Assembly (NCBI GenBank): GCA_029224185.1
Contig: CM055205.1
Coordinates: forward strand, 9,257,588-9,321,587
Length of the DNA stretch: 64,000 bases
Direction of reading: 5' to 3'
Source of the DNA: Karalla daura
Taxonomy: Eukaryota; Chordata; Actinopteri; Chaetodontiformes; Leiognathidae
Positions 1 to 12,252 of the stretch are shown here, one piece after another. Position 1 is the first letter of the stretch. Every line of letters begins with the position of its first letter. The notes under the pieces are model-generated. The model did not search any database and had not been told where the DNA came from. It saw only the letters and a program-made list of their open reading frames with translations. The position numbers were made by a program, and so were the translations under genes.

Positions 1-1187
1 CAGGCATGCGCATAGCATGTTGTATATGGATTTGTGGAGGTATTGTGCTAGCCTAATTGTGTTAACATGGCTTCCTGGCTGTAGCCCCCACCCCTCTTAA
101 CCTAATTCCCCTTGTGATAGCTATCAGCAGAAGCCGGGGATAGTGGCCCTGTCTTTATCCGCAGCATTGGGGCGTCCCTCTTAAGAGGATTTGACATCTT
201 CCATGTAATGCTTGTAAAACTGTCCAAATAGCCCCTAAAACTGACTTGCTGCTCAAAAAAAGGAACTCAAACCACCCCTCAGTTATTTAGTCCTTTTTGT
301 GGTTATTGAGAATGAACTAGCCAGTGACATCATGCTGATGTTTCTAACCGTGCATTATCTTTCTGTGAAATCCATCATACGTAGGTGAGAAGCTTCAAAC
401 AAAGCATCCATCCATATATACTCTCACTCGTGTTGTAATTGAACAGGGTGAAGGCAGAGAACAGCACTCTGAACAGACCACCAGTCCATCACAGGACACA
501 CAACCTCACTGTTCACACTGATCCACTGTGTGACCACAAGCAAAACCGTACATTATGAAGAGTCTTTCATATCTCGTCCTGTTTTGCTTGAGATTTCACT
601 GACCAAACAGTTGATCGATTCGCTGATCTCAGCCTTATTGCTCATCCATAAATAAATACTCCAAACTTGAATGATTTACGTGGAACAGTCGGAGGAGGGG
701 ATCACATGCTTCGACGGTGTCATGTGGATTGAGTCACAGCTCAGTTGACAGGTGACGCAATCAACCTAAACTTCTTGTTTGTCACAGTTCAGAGATGTAG
801 TCAGTTCAAATAGAGAGAGGGAGCCTCTAAGATACTCTAAAATTGACAGCAGTGCAAACGCTGGACTGATACAGATACATTTTCTAGTAAATCTGTACAG
901 ACTGCTGCACTGTGTGTCTGTGTGCGTGTGTGTGTGTGTGTGTGTATGTATGTGTATGTATGTGTGTGTATGTATGTGTGTGTATGTGTGTTGACCCCCC
1001 CACCCCACCCCCTTACACAACCATTGTTGTCAGGACAGCCGGGAGGGATTTTGCTCCTGAGATAAGGGTTGTTAATCTGTTATGATCTTAATGGAGACTG
1101 TCACTGGGAAGCGGAGCCAGCACTCGTCATGTTTGTCTGCGGTCTGTGACGGCGCTTGCCCTAGTGATGGACAGACGGGGATCACGA

Positions 1188-1247
<60 letters not shown>

Positions 1248-2489
1248 CCGGGTCTGGATGAAACGGAGCAGCGTTGCATAACGCCCACTTGCTAATTTAC
1301 TGTGACCTGGAAAGAGGGGATGAGATGGACGCAGTATGGGAAACACCTACCGTTTTGTTTACTTTCTTTCGCTGTATTTTCACACACTCTTCGCTTGGTG
1401 CGAAGGAAACGCTGTAGCGACGGAGCATGTGTTTGTCTTCCGTACGCACTGCTGTGACTCCACACCGTAGGTGTCGGTCCAAACAGCACAGGCCTCTGCA
1501 GCACTGAGAGCTCGGTCTGCTCCAGCTCTCCCCCTTCAAGCCAGCAATCAGCAGAATGGCTCCTGGCGCCCTTCCTGCTCAGCAGAACTTTTTTGCTGTG
1601 AGGGGGACCGCAAGCTTTCACACGAAACCTGCACCAATCGCTTGAAATCATGTGAAATAAATGCCACTCTCGTAGGGCAGGGTAGGATAGGGGTGTGAAG
1701 GAGTGGTCCTCACAGCTGTGTAATGGTCAATATGACATGTCTCTTCTTCAAGTGGAGGCAGATTAATAATGCATGTGGTTACCAAGGCGCCACCTGTGTC
1801 CATGGTAACGACGTCAGCACTTGGGGGGGGGGGGGGTTAATGTGTGTTGTCTTCTCCACATCATCCATCCAGCTTCACCCCCTCCCAAGGGCATCAAGTC
1901 CACAAAGCAAGAGTGTGTGCGTGTGTGTGAAAGATTCATGCAAGATTCATGAACGTGTAGGTCGATTGGAGACTCTAAACTCAGATGCACATTAAGACCC
2001 TATATGCCAGTTTGGAGATGTTGCTCTCATCGAGTCAGGAAATCCTACACGTTCAGGAAATTCACAATCAAGGTTTTCCCCCGGTTGTGAAACCAAACTC
2101 TTCCTCAGGCAGAGAACTAGTGTGTGGTCTTTATCTGTTTATCAGAAGTTCTCAACCAATAATTTATATTTAATTATATATTACATATGGTCCTTAATCC
2201 CACATGTTTTTGAAATGTACTTGTTGAAAATGCTGTCCTGTATCTTGTTTTTTTCCTCTTCTTCGTCTTTCCTGCTGCACCATTTGATTGCCTGTCACCT
2301 TTTTAATCAGGCAGATGCAGTGTTTGTATCTCTGCCAGCTTGGCGTAGATAGTGTACCATCATTACACCCCCCCCTCCTCCCTTCTGGCACATCTGAGGA
2401 GTAAAAGAGACATTGAACTCAGTCTCCCTGTTCAATGTATGTTTGTGCTGCATGTTCTTGATGCACCTCCTCTGCTCTCTCTCCCCTAG
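1..2489. other. Upstream flank of grina, no gene recognised
   Basis: I see no coding exon here. The stretch holds a TG-rich microsatellite (about 915-990), a perfect AC repeat (1191-1246), a short G run near 1826-1837, and two pieces that look like a dispersed fish repeat (about 420-540 and about 1955-1990, with wording such as 'agtccatcacagg' and 'attggagactctaaa'). A 5' untranslated exon and promoter of grina must lie here or further upstream, because a splice acceptor (ctcccctag) precedes the exon that starts at 2490. I could not place that first exon. Confidence 0.6.
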
Positions 2490-2526
2490 ACTGTTCTAGC
2501 AGCGGAGTGAGCCCTTCCCCTTCACC

Positions 2527-5500
2527 ATGTCCCAGGACAAGAGTGGTTACCCCGTAATGGGTGAAACCAACCCGCTTCACAACAACATGTACGGACCCCC
2601 TCAGCCGGGCTTCGGCATGCCCCCTCCCAACTATAGCCAGGCCCCAGGGGGACCGTACGCACCAGCAGCTGGCTACGGACAGCCGGGCTTCCCACAGGCG
2701 GGCCCCGGGTTCGCCCCCGGGCCCTACCCTCAGATGCCTTACCCTCAGATGCCCTACCCACAGGGACCCTACCCTCAGGGGCCTTATCAGCAAGGACCCG
2801 GACAGCCAGGCTTTCCAGGTGACCCCACAGGTGGGTAACAAAGATTGTACGCTTGACTTCAGACCTGATCTACTACCATCTAACAGTCAGTGATGATCAA
2901 TACCTGCTATCACTGTGCTGGAGCCACCACTGACACGTGTGTGTTAACATCTTCTGTCCCCGTTATTGATGCTCACCAGGACCTGCAGGCAGCCCTGGTT
3001 ACCATGGTGACGGGCCTCCATCTTATTATGACAATGAGGAGTTCAGCAACTCTGGTTTTCAGGACAAGACCATCAGACAGGCCTTCATCCGAAAAGTAGG
3101 TCCCTCGTGACTGCTGTGTCTGCAGCTTTGTAAGAGTCATCTCATCTGAAGCATGGCTCGGATCCCCCTCTCCCACCAGGTCTTCATGGTCCTCACAGTG
3201 CAGCTGCTGGTCACGTTCGCCTTCGTCGCCGTCTTCACCTTTGTGGACGATGCCAAGGACTTCGTGCAGCATAACCCGTGGACATACTACGTGTCCTACG
3301 CGGTCTTCTTCGTGTCCCTGATCGTCCTCAGCTGCTGTGGAGACTTCCGCCGCAAGCACCCCTGGAACCTGGTTGCTCTGGTGAGTGTTTCGCCAAATAA
3401 TGAAGGACAGTTTACACTTTTCAGATTACGAGTCTGGTTACCATATCAATAAATAATCTAATTCCTTCAAATATGTACACAGTCTATGTACCATACAATG
3501 CAATGAAATAAAGTACACTAAACAAGCTACATAGAAAGCTTTAGGTGTTGCTGAGGATCGACCAAAATAGCAATGGTAAACCTAAAAGAAAATGAGAGTG
3601 CAGGTGTGGTAACAGGAACCTTTATGTAGTACAGTTTTTCTGGTGGGTTTAAACTGAAACTATTAATAGGTCGCTTTCAGGGTGCAGGTCCAGTGCATGC
3701 TGGCTCACAGTTATCCTGATGATTCACGAGGATAATAGAGCAGAGCTATTGAGAATGTCTTTAGTAACACCTGTTACTTCCCCACAAGTCTAAATAAAAA
3801 AGTCCTTTCAGTAGTGTAATGCCGCTAACACCTAGTGTATCCTGTACTTTCTTAGAAAGCTGTGCTTAGAACTATTAGATTTCAAACTTGCCTTTCAAGG
3901 TGCTGTTGGAGTGTCCCTGAATCTACCACCGCCAGTTTGTTGATATGACTTCACTGTTTCTTTTCAGTCCATCCTGACCCTGAGCCTCTCCTACATGGTG
4001 GGCATGATCGCCAGCTTCTACGAAACGGAGACCGTCATCATCGCTGTGGGCATCACTGCGGTGGTCTGCTTTACCGTCGTCCTCTTCTCGCTACAGGTCT
4101 GCCTACACAAAGCTGCACAGACAAATGTTCCTCAAGCTCAAGCTGTAGCTGCTGGTTAGACCTGGAGTCTGTTCATCCGTCAATACAAGTCTGATTTATT
4201 CACACGTCATAATTTACATAACAAATTAGAACTGCTCTGTGACAATATTATGAGCGATTTGTCAATTTTTAAACTGTCTAAATATTTTATCCTTTGATTA
4301 TGGATTGCTAAAGGCTTTGGTTCTTTGTTAAAGTGATATTGTTTTCTCTTATAGCTGCTTACAGTTCTGACCTGTTTTTTTTCTTTCCTCACCACAGAGC
4401 AAATATGACTTCACCTCCTGTCGGGGCGTGCTGTTCGTGTGCCTCATCGTGCTGTTGCTCTTCTCCCTCCTCTGCATCTTCATCCAACATAAGATCCTGC
4501 ACATCGTCTACGCCTCACTGGGGGCCCTGCTTTTCACCTGCGTAAGTCCTCCTCTCATGCCCTGTCCATCAAAAACAGCAGCACCTTTCCTGGCCCAGTC
4601 AGCAATACTGGTACCGACCTCTGTTTCAATGCTTTTTCACACTTTTCCAAATGAGGGGAGAACGCAAAAAATGTCATTATTTATTTTATTTTGGTGGAAA
4701 ATTGTAACACAAAGATCAGTAAAACCTTGGGAAAAAAATACTAGGCTTGCCTGATAAACAATTTAAGAACTGTGAGGAAAAAAATTATTCAAAGCACAAG
4801 GGTTTTTTTATCGTATTCTAGAAAACAATTTTAGAATGTAGGTGGTACCTTTTTCATACTAGCAGAGGCCCTAATTAGTTTGAGATACATGACCTAAAAA
4901 AAACCAAAAAAACCTCTCTGTTCTCTCTCTCTATGGTATCATTTGCTGCTCTGTAACTACACTCACCCACCTCAGCTCAGAATACAATTCAGGGACTTCA
5001 CACACCACTGCTTTCACTAGTTCTAAAAATTAAAAGAACTTCTTTTGTTTCTGTTTTGTCAAACGCAGTAAAGTATCATTCAAAATGCTTTACTGGTCAT
5101 AGTAACAAGCCTAGTACATAGTCATCACAGTTGGGTCAGACAGTTTTCCATATTCCACTTAACTTTTCTGCTCAATAAGGGATAATTACTGCTGCAGAAT
5201 GTGTCGGTGTTTCAGGAAAATAGGTTGGAAAAATTCCTCTTTCTTAGCGAGATGTGTGAGGGACGTGGAATATTAAAAGCCTGAGTAGAAAAGATTGCAT
5301 TGCTCAAAGCCAAATCAACTGAGACAGATGGTAAAACACTATGAATGTTTTTAATGTTTGGAATCAAAGCTCTTCTATTTCAAGCTGGGGTTCCCATCTA
5401 CCAAGCTGCAGACCAGTATGAGGCCGTACCGAGAGAACCGGGGCTTTTTTTTATTTTGCTTTATTGACTGTGACGGTCTGCAGGGTGAAAATGACCACCT

Positions 5501-6067
5501 CGACCTGTGTCTATTTTCTGCACTCGTCGTGGTCACAGATTATTTCCAGGCTGCATGCAAACCCAAACTGGAATTACAGGGATAGCAAGTAAACATAGGA
5601 ATATTACCACAAACCAGCACATACCAGCCCACTTTGAGCACTTTTGAGCAAATGATGGTGGGCTTAAAAATATATTTGAATCTCCATACATTCTGGTTTT
5701 TCCTATATAGATATTTTTTGAGATCACCATAAAAGCACTGAAAACCATGCCTCTATTTCTAAGATGGTATTTTTGTGAAGCAGGAACAACAACCAAAAGA
5801 GGTAGAGGGACCAAAGCTGACTTACAGGAATCTCCTTTTTGAGGTTACCATGTTAAACTTTAGCTGATCATTAAATCATGAATTGACACATATCATCCTG
5901 TTTTCCTTTCTTTGCAGTTTTTGGCTGTGGATACTCAGCTCCTCCTGGGCAACAAGAAACTGGCTCTGAGTCCAGAGGAGTACATTTTCGCCGCGCTCAA
6001 CCTCTACACCGACATCATCAACATTTTCCTCTACATCCTGGCTATCGTCGGACGCTCCCGCGAATGA
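2527..6067 (+). CDS. grina: Protein lifeguard 1 (GRINA/TMBIM3), six coding exons
   Basis: Coding exons: 2527-2830, 2980-3095, 3180-3380, 3968-4096, 4398-4541 and 5918-6067. They sum to 1,044 nt (347 aa) and all junctions are GT-AG in phase. The 5' UTR joins through an acceptor at 2489. The first ~120 residues are Pro/Gly/Tyr/Gln-rich with tandem PYPQ[MG]P units, then a PPSYYDNEEF stretch, as in GRINA. From about residue 141 there are seven hydrophobic segments of the TMBIM/Bax-inhibitor fold; signatures include WTYYVSYAVFF, CCGDFRRKHPWNLVAL, YASLGALLFTC, LAVDTQLLLGNK and LSPEEYIFAALNLYTDII. Family members sit in ER/Golgi membranes and affect calcium leak and cell death; that is family knowledge, not seen here. 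FAIM2 is the nearest alternative, but the PYPQ repeats and the CCGDFRRKHPWNLVAL wording favour GRINA. Which teleost paralogue (a or b) I cannot tell. Confidence 0.96.
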
Positions 6068-8630
6068 GGCTGCACTATTAAAGACAACTGGAGGGAGACG
6101 GAGCATGCCTCCCTTTATTGTGAAGTGTTGCTAACATGCCCTTTTATTTCCTCCCCAACTCCATTATTATTTTTACTTCACTTTTTCACATGGTTCTCTT
6201 CATTTTCTTTGTTATACACCAACCCTTTTTTAAACAGGTAGTTGGGCTGTGGAGCAGATACAGCCTGCCATATAATGCAGTTGAGAGACACAATATTTAT
6301 TAACACAACTCTTGCTTTTATTTACATGAGACAATGACATAATCTGTCTTTTCCTCAGTTTTGACTAGCCTGCTTGCTGTCTTTCTGCTTTTACTAACAC
6401 AGATGGCTACATTGTGTCCACATTACCTACCACCCAACTTACAGTCTGGCTCGGCACATGCTATATAGAAACGTGTCGTACTGTGGGTGTTTGGCACGCA
6501 GCCTTGCCACGCTGCAGAGATTAAACAGGAAAAGTGAGGGGAATGTATCAGTAGCGCTTTAATATTGATGTAAACCAGCTTTGCCTGAAGAGAAGAAGAT
6601 AGTGCTAGAAATATCCACCTCCTTTGATCTGCTCTCCCAAATGTCTCCTCTCCCTTTCAGCCTGCTGGAATAAGGTAACTGCATGGCAACACTGGAAACA
6701 CAACAAATGGTGTGATATGATTCTTCAGAAGTTCCAGAGGGATATACCTCTAGCTTGCTTCTCACTGCTGTAAATAGTTAAGTGTATTACTGTATTTGAT
6801 GCCAATACCCTTCTGCCCCTAAAAGGCATGCTGGACTGACTCATCAATAACTAAAACCTTTTAATGGCAAAAAGAGTGAGAATCAATGTTGGATGTCACA
6901 AACAAAAGCATAGATTAATATTTACAAACTCAATAATCTTATTTATTATATCTTCAGATGGAAGAAACATATTGTTATGATTTATTCCTGTGATTCCATG
7001 CTGAGATGTCTCCTTACTGCTCTTATCCCCTTGATACTGTTGTCACAAATTTCTTGTCATCTGGTTGTAAACGTGAAGTGGGGATTTAGTGCTGTATTTA
7101 TTTTTCTCACCGCACTTAATGTGAAGATGCTGAAATATTGAAATTTGTGAGCACTTTCATAAGTTGATGCAAATTACAGAGCTGAATTGATGGACACAGA
7201 CATGAAGGAAACGGCGCTATAACATATATTTATTGAGCTGGATGTATATAAGGGGTTGCCTTGAAGTGATCATAAGCTAGGGTTGAAGAAGTTGACTCGA
7301 TTACTTAAATCGATTGGGAAACCATGGCAAACTGGTTTGCCTTGCTCAACAGTCAAACGCCAAAATCTTTCTCCACATCGACACAATCTGAAGGAAATAT
7401 TTAAGACAAACAAAATATTTTTCTTGTATATCTTCTGTTTTGGTTTTTCATCTCTTGCATGATCCACTCCGTCATTGCATGTGCAAATAATAATGCACAC
7501 TGTACAGTTATTCCTGTTTTTGGAAGGACAGTGTTGTATGGGAGACTTGTTGGACTTTTTAACTCGTGTTTGTATCTAACTAACGTGTATGTGTACATAG
7601 GACTCCTTAGTGATTTGATGTGTATAGATAAAAGTACCTTTGGGGCATTGTAGGTCTGTTTGCATTGTATATTTGCATTAAATCAAACTGGAACTGCATT
7701 CCTCTTCACTGCTGTTCGCTTTTCATTAAAACAGATAAAATGTGAATGTGAATATTGTGTGTTCTATTATTTCTCAACACTATGTAATCAGTATGATAGT
7801 TTTACTGTGTGGTATACTTTTGGGATTCTTTGTCAGTTTTTATCCTCGCTATCTTGCAAAGAGTTCTACTTTTTGGTGGTCAAGAAATAGCCTGACCAAT
7901 ATCAGAAAGCCAAAATGGCTTATGCCGAGTCAACCCATTCAGAAAAGTGTTTCACATGTATTCTCAGTGATTATAATTACATTTTAAGGTATGAATAGTA
8001 AATATGAATTAATTGTTTCAATAAATCACAAGTAATGAGAACACACGGCGACAGAAAGCTTGGAAAGTTTAACCTCGTAGGTATGTTTCTTTACGTCTAT
8101 CTGCACGCCTTTCTTAAAACTTTGCACACGTCTCTTTATGCTTTGCACGCGACGTCACGTCTCTCGCCTCACTAACGTGTTAACGGCTAGCAGGCCGTTA
8201 AATTGGTTAAGGCCTGAAGTAGCTGGACGAAAATGGGCGAATCAGCAGGTTCGACATATCACTGCCTAACTGACTTTTACCCACTCGATGCTAATTTAGT
8301 AAGCATTGACTAGAGAAACTGCTAAAAAATGGGCGAACGACAAAAGTCTTTTATACAGGAAAAGTAAATGGCTTCCTTTTTCAGTTTACTCCGTTGTTGG
8401 CTTATCACAGGAGTATGTGAAGTAATGAATGTTACGAAAGGTTGCTAATGCTACAATTCTGTGTGTTTTTTTGTTTGTTTTTTTGTCTCTTGGTACAATT
8501 ATATACTATACTATATTTAAAAGTCTGTTTGCATGTATAACTGATGACAAAAAGATACAGCTCTCTCACACCTTTGGATTCCTTTCTCATGTAACTTGTT
8601 CGCACTTAGTATGATGTAACTTCGACGGAA
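6068..8630. other. grina 3' UTR, then grina-syce1 intergenic region
   Basis: The AT-rich sequence after the grina stop reads as a long 3' UTR. Candidate poly(A) signals are ATTAAA at 7725-7730 and AATAAA at 8020-8025. A Pumilio-like TGTACATA lies near 7592. From about 8041 the sequence becomes the short upstream region of the next gene, with a CRE-like GACGTCAC at 8151-8158. No coding exon is visible. Confidence 0.6.
8100..8630 (+). promoter_or_regulatory. Candidate syce1 promoter with CRE-like site
   Basis: The 500 bp before the first syce1 ATG contain GACGTCAC at 8151-8158, seven of eight bases of the palindromic cAMP response element, inside a locally CpG-rich 'cacgcgacgtcacg'. Many male-germline genes use CRE/CREM sites, so this would fit a meiotic gene, but this is position-plus-motif inference. 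No clear TATA box is seen at a fixed distance. Confidence 0.35.
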
Positions 8631-11600
8631 ATGATAAATGTCGCTCCGACTTTGGTCGTGAAAAAGTTGTTAAAAATACCACTGCATACTCTGCTCACAG
8701 ATGGAGATTTGATGGAGCTAAACGTTGACCAGTTTACGGATAAACTACGCCAGCTGCAACAAGGTAAGTCCAGTAATTTAAAAAAGGAAAAGTACACATT
8801 TTCTTTTTACATAAATATAATATATGTTATGACCTGATAACGTAAGTGTGGGGACCAGCTGATATGATGCTCTTAAGGAGGATGATGTGGATATACAAAA
8901 ACACCATCGGTTTGTTTGCATGGCCTTCTATATTGTTTATACTGACAGACAAACGAATAAAAATGAAACGGCTGTGTATTATTTCAATCTAGAGTAGTTT
9001 CAAAGTCAAGCCAGTATAAAACAAAGAGGAAGATCATTCATGGTTGTGTTCGTCCTCTTCGTTTGAGGTAGTGCGCATGCGTAGCTGGACTGATTATCTT
9101 GATGTGTGAATCGCTCTTTGTTTAGTTCCGCTTCCGCTGGGGAATCACGCTATTATATGGGCTAAACTATATCAAACATAGGGTTAAATGAGTTTCGCTA
9201 CCCTGAAATTAGTAGCGCTACCATATACAATTACTTATTCAACACAACAACGCGTATTTAATGAGTTTTGCTGTCCAACATAGCCGTTGTGAAGGGAACC
9301 AATGGGAAGGCGGTATGCTAATGAACACTCGTTTCCTACGAAGTTTTACGAAACGAGGACAAAATAAACTACGACATCGGTTTCTAGTATTGGCTTCTAG
9401 TTGGACATGTGGTTCTCAGTAAAAATACGTTTAATGATACAAGATTCGTCGGTTGTAAACATAATGATTGAAAATGAAACCATGAGTGTGGCTGCTAGTT
9501 GTGTTGGTCTTTCGAGCTGTGATATCACTATAAAGTTATCGTCAGTGAGGTATATCCTTACCTGTTACTTCCTCCGGGAAGTTGCAGAACGTGATGAATG
9601 GAGACACATGAGATATGATTATATCTCCGCCTTAGTAGGAACAGCAACACCTACTAAGGACCATTCTGATAAACATGTGAAAAGTCAATGTGTAACGTAG
9701 TGATTAAGCGAAGCACAATGTTTTAAGGTTACCCATCCAAAATGTTGAAGCAATATGTTGTTATGACTTATCTGCTTTTTCTGTTTCATCACAGGGAACA
9801 CATTTTTGGAGCAGGAACTTAAAGGCATGAAATCAGCCAATGACGCTTTACAGCAAGAGCTGACAACTTGTAAGACTTGATCTAATTTTAAGCATGAAAT
9901 CTATTAGTGGCCAGAAGGGGGTTTCCTATGGGCCAAGCTTCTTTTGACGCTTTACCTGGAGCTTCATGTGCTCCACTAGGCCCTCTGCTGGACAACAAAT
10001 ATTCATGTACAAACTTTTTATAAGGCTATTGATATGTACGTTCTTCAGTTTCAATAAACAAGAAGCAACAGTGGTCCCTAGGGAAAATGGAAATATCTAT
10101 CCAGTGTTTGAGCTAAGGAATTTTTTTTCTGAACCACTTTTTGAACCACCTACGTGGTATGACAGGCCAGTGAGGCTTAAGACATTGTTGCATTTATCAT
10201 TGTTTCAAAAAAACAATGTTATACACTTTGCAATGTACTGCCTGGATTACTCAGCACCTGCCATGAGACTCTGGGGCAGCCAGTCCCATCAGTATATCTC
10301 TGGTGTCACTGCCGAGCATCACAGGTGACTGGAAGCAGAACACCATGATATCTATGAATATATATGGGTGGTGTAGACCTGTCCAACCAGCTGCTGCGGT
10401 ACAGCTCCACCCACTGCAAAACCGCACACTCGTACTGCGCCGTCTTTTTGCTCTTTGCGGACGTTGCCACCTCCAATGCCTACCATCTGCATTGTGACAT
10501 CTGCGCCTCAAACCAATTGAAGCCCATGTCCCATGTGTGTGGGGTGGACAGGATGGGCTTGTCCACCAAGAGAAGCTGATGCTGATCACCTCCCTGTTTC
10601 CATTGCCCTGGTAACAGATGCCAGCCTGAAAGCAACGCAAGGTCTCAGGAGTTGCCTCACCTCACTTCCTAGAAGTGCCCCATTTTGTATAGTTTGAAGT
10701 ATTTGCATATAGTTTGAGTACATCTTAGTTTCACTTCTTCAAGGTTTCTCCCAGGGTATTATAGACCTGGTGGCCAGCACTTCAAAATAGTGTACACATA
10801 GTAGACTATATAGTGGGAAGTGAGTGTTTTAAGACTTTATGGTTGCACTTAACATGTTGTCACCAGTCAGTGTTATTACTTTTACAGTGCAGAATGATGC
10901 CTACAGACTACAAGGAATCCACAAAGAAAAAGAAGGTATACACTCACACACGCACACACTCACACATATACCACTCTAATAAAACAATTGTCCATGTCAA
11001 ACCTTGTCCAGTTTGCAGATCTTTGAGTTAATACTGTGTGGTCATCTGTTGTAAATGCGGACAGGAATTATGCCTAAAGCTGACAATGTTGTGTTTTCTT
11101 TTTTTCTCCAGAGCTCTGCAGTAAGCTTCAGTTTCAGTGTGAAGAGTATGAAATGAACTCATCCAGGTGAACTGCACACCAACCAGATAAATAAAGTGCT
11201 TGAACGATGACCTGACTTGATCCTCTGTAACACTAGATGGCAGCAAAGTGCAGTGTGCCTGATGTCAGAAGTTCCTGTTTTAGGTGTTTAGTGTATCACA
11301 TTAGATGTCTGTATGTGTTGTTTTCTCTCTTTATATATAATTGAATTTCAACCCAAGTTAGTATGCCTTTTAAAAACAATGCTTTTTTAAAGATGTATTT
11401 TGCTTCGATCATCAGTATAATTCACTGATGACGCTCCATCAAGATTTATGGGTGTATGATGACATAACCCTTGATAAGTCTGTTAACCATTTTCTTTTTT
11501 ATGCCTTTATACGTTGTCTGAACTGAACTATTGTTTCTGTGGTTGTGACATCATGGCAGTGATAACAGTCGTATGTTTAGCTACGTGGGGTTAGGATATG

Positions 11601-12252
11601 GTTTATGCATCATGTTTCTTCCTCAGATTGTTGAGGCAGAACCAGGAAAGCGATGAGCTGCTGCAGCTGTACAAATGTGAAATCCAGGAACTGAAGCTGA
11701 AACACCGGAAGATGCGGTACTTGTTCACAGAAGCAGCACGTTATGAATAACTATATTGTATTAATAACTTCATCCGATCACCTCAATAACGGCTCAATAT
11801 TCACAGGATGAAGTTTCAAAATCAGCTCGATCAGCTAATGGAGCAGCATAAGACTCTGCACTCTGTCTTTGTACGTTTTTATACTGGGACCTCATGACTA
11901 TTTCCTCAGTATTGCTTAAATATTAAAACATTTTAAAAGTATTTCAACCTGTTCCTCTTGCTTACTGTCCATTAATTCAAACTCAGAATCCAGAAAGACT
12001 TCCCGTTGAAATACAGAACGCTGAGGGTACAAAAGCTCAGCTGCTATCAGCTGGTAAGCAGTTTGTAACTTTCAATTTTGCTCCCGCATGAGAACACTTG
12101 TTTGTTTTTTTCCCCTCTGATCCCTTTTGATCTGATCTCGTTCTGCGACTCCCTCAGAGCAAATGAAGCTGGCTCAGCTGCAGCAGCTCACCGAAGTTCT
12201 CGAAGAGATGACGAGGCAGGAGCAGGCAGCACCGGCAACTGCAGAAGCTTAG
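8631..12252 (+). CDS. syce1: Synaptonemal complex central element protein 1-like, eight exons
   Basis: Exons: 8631-8763, 9795-9869, 10888-10935, 11112-11166, 11627-11716, 11807-11870, 11987-12053 and 12158-12252. They total 627 nt (208 aa) with every junction GT-AG and in phase. The protein is almost wholly heptad-like coiled coil. The diagnostic part is residues ~137-185: QLDQLMEQHKTL, then NPERLPVEIQNAEGTKAQLL, which lines up with the mammalian SYCE1 segment of the form QLEDLMGQHKDL...PERLAKEI...KEQLL. SYCE1 builds the central element of the synaptonemal complex in meiotic prophase, with SYCE3 and SIX6OS1. The product is much shorter than human SYCE1 (about 350 aa): the C-terminal third is absent. 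The ATG at 8631 is the first in frame; the preceding ATGATG at 8611 runs straight into TAA. An additional 5' exon cannot be excluded. Confidence 0.82.
9950..10680 (+). pseudogene. Degraded piggyBac-type transposase in syce1 intron 2
   Basis: The plus-strand reading near 10364-10530 gives MGGVDLSNQLLRYSS followed by HCKTAHSY, FADVATSNAYHLH and ASNQLKPMSH. This is the conserved end of the piggyBac (PGBD/DDE_Tnp_1_7) transposase core, usually of the form GGVDLSDxxxxYYS...KTxRWYxxLFxHFLDIAxVNAYILH. Earlier fragments in other frames (from about 9975, with LLDNKYSCTNFL resembling the family's DNFYTS block) belong to the same relic. Frames shift and stops interrupt it, so it is dead. I did not find the terminal inverted repeats or TTAA target sites. 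Confidence 0.7.
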
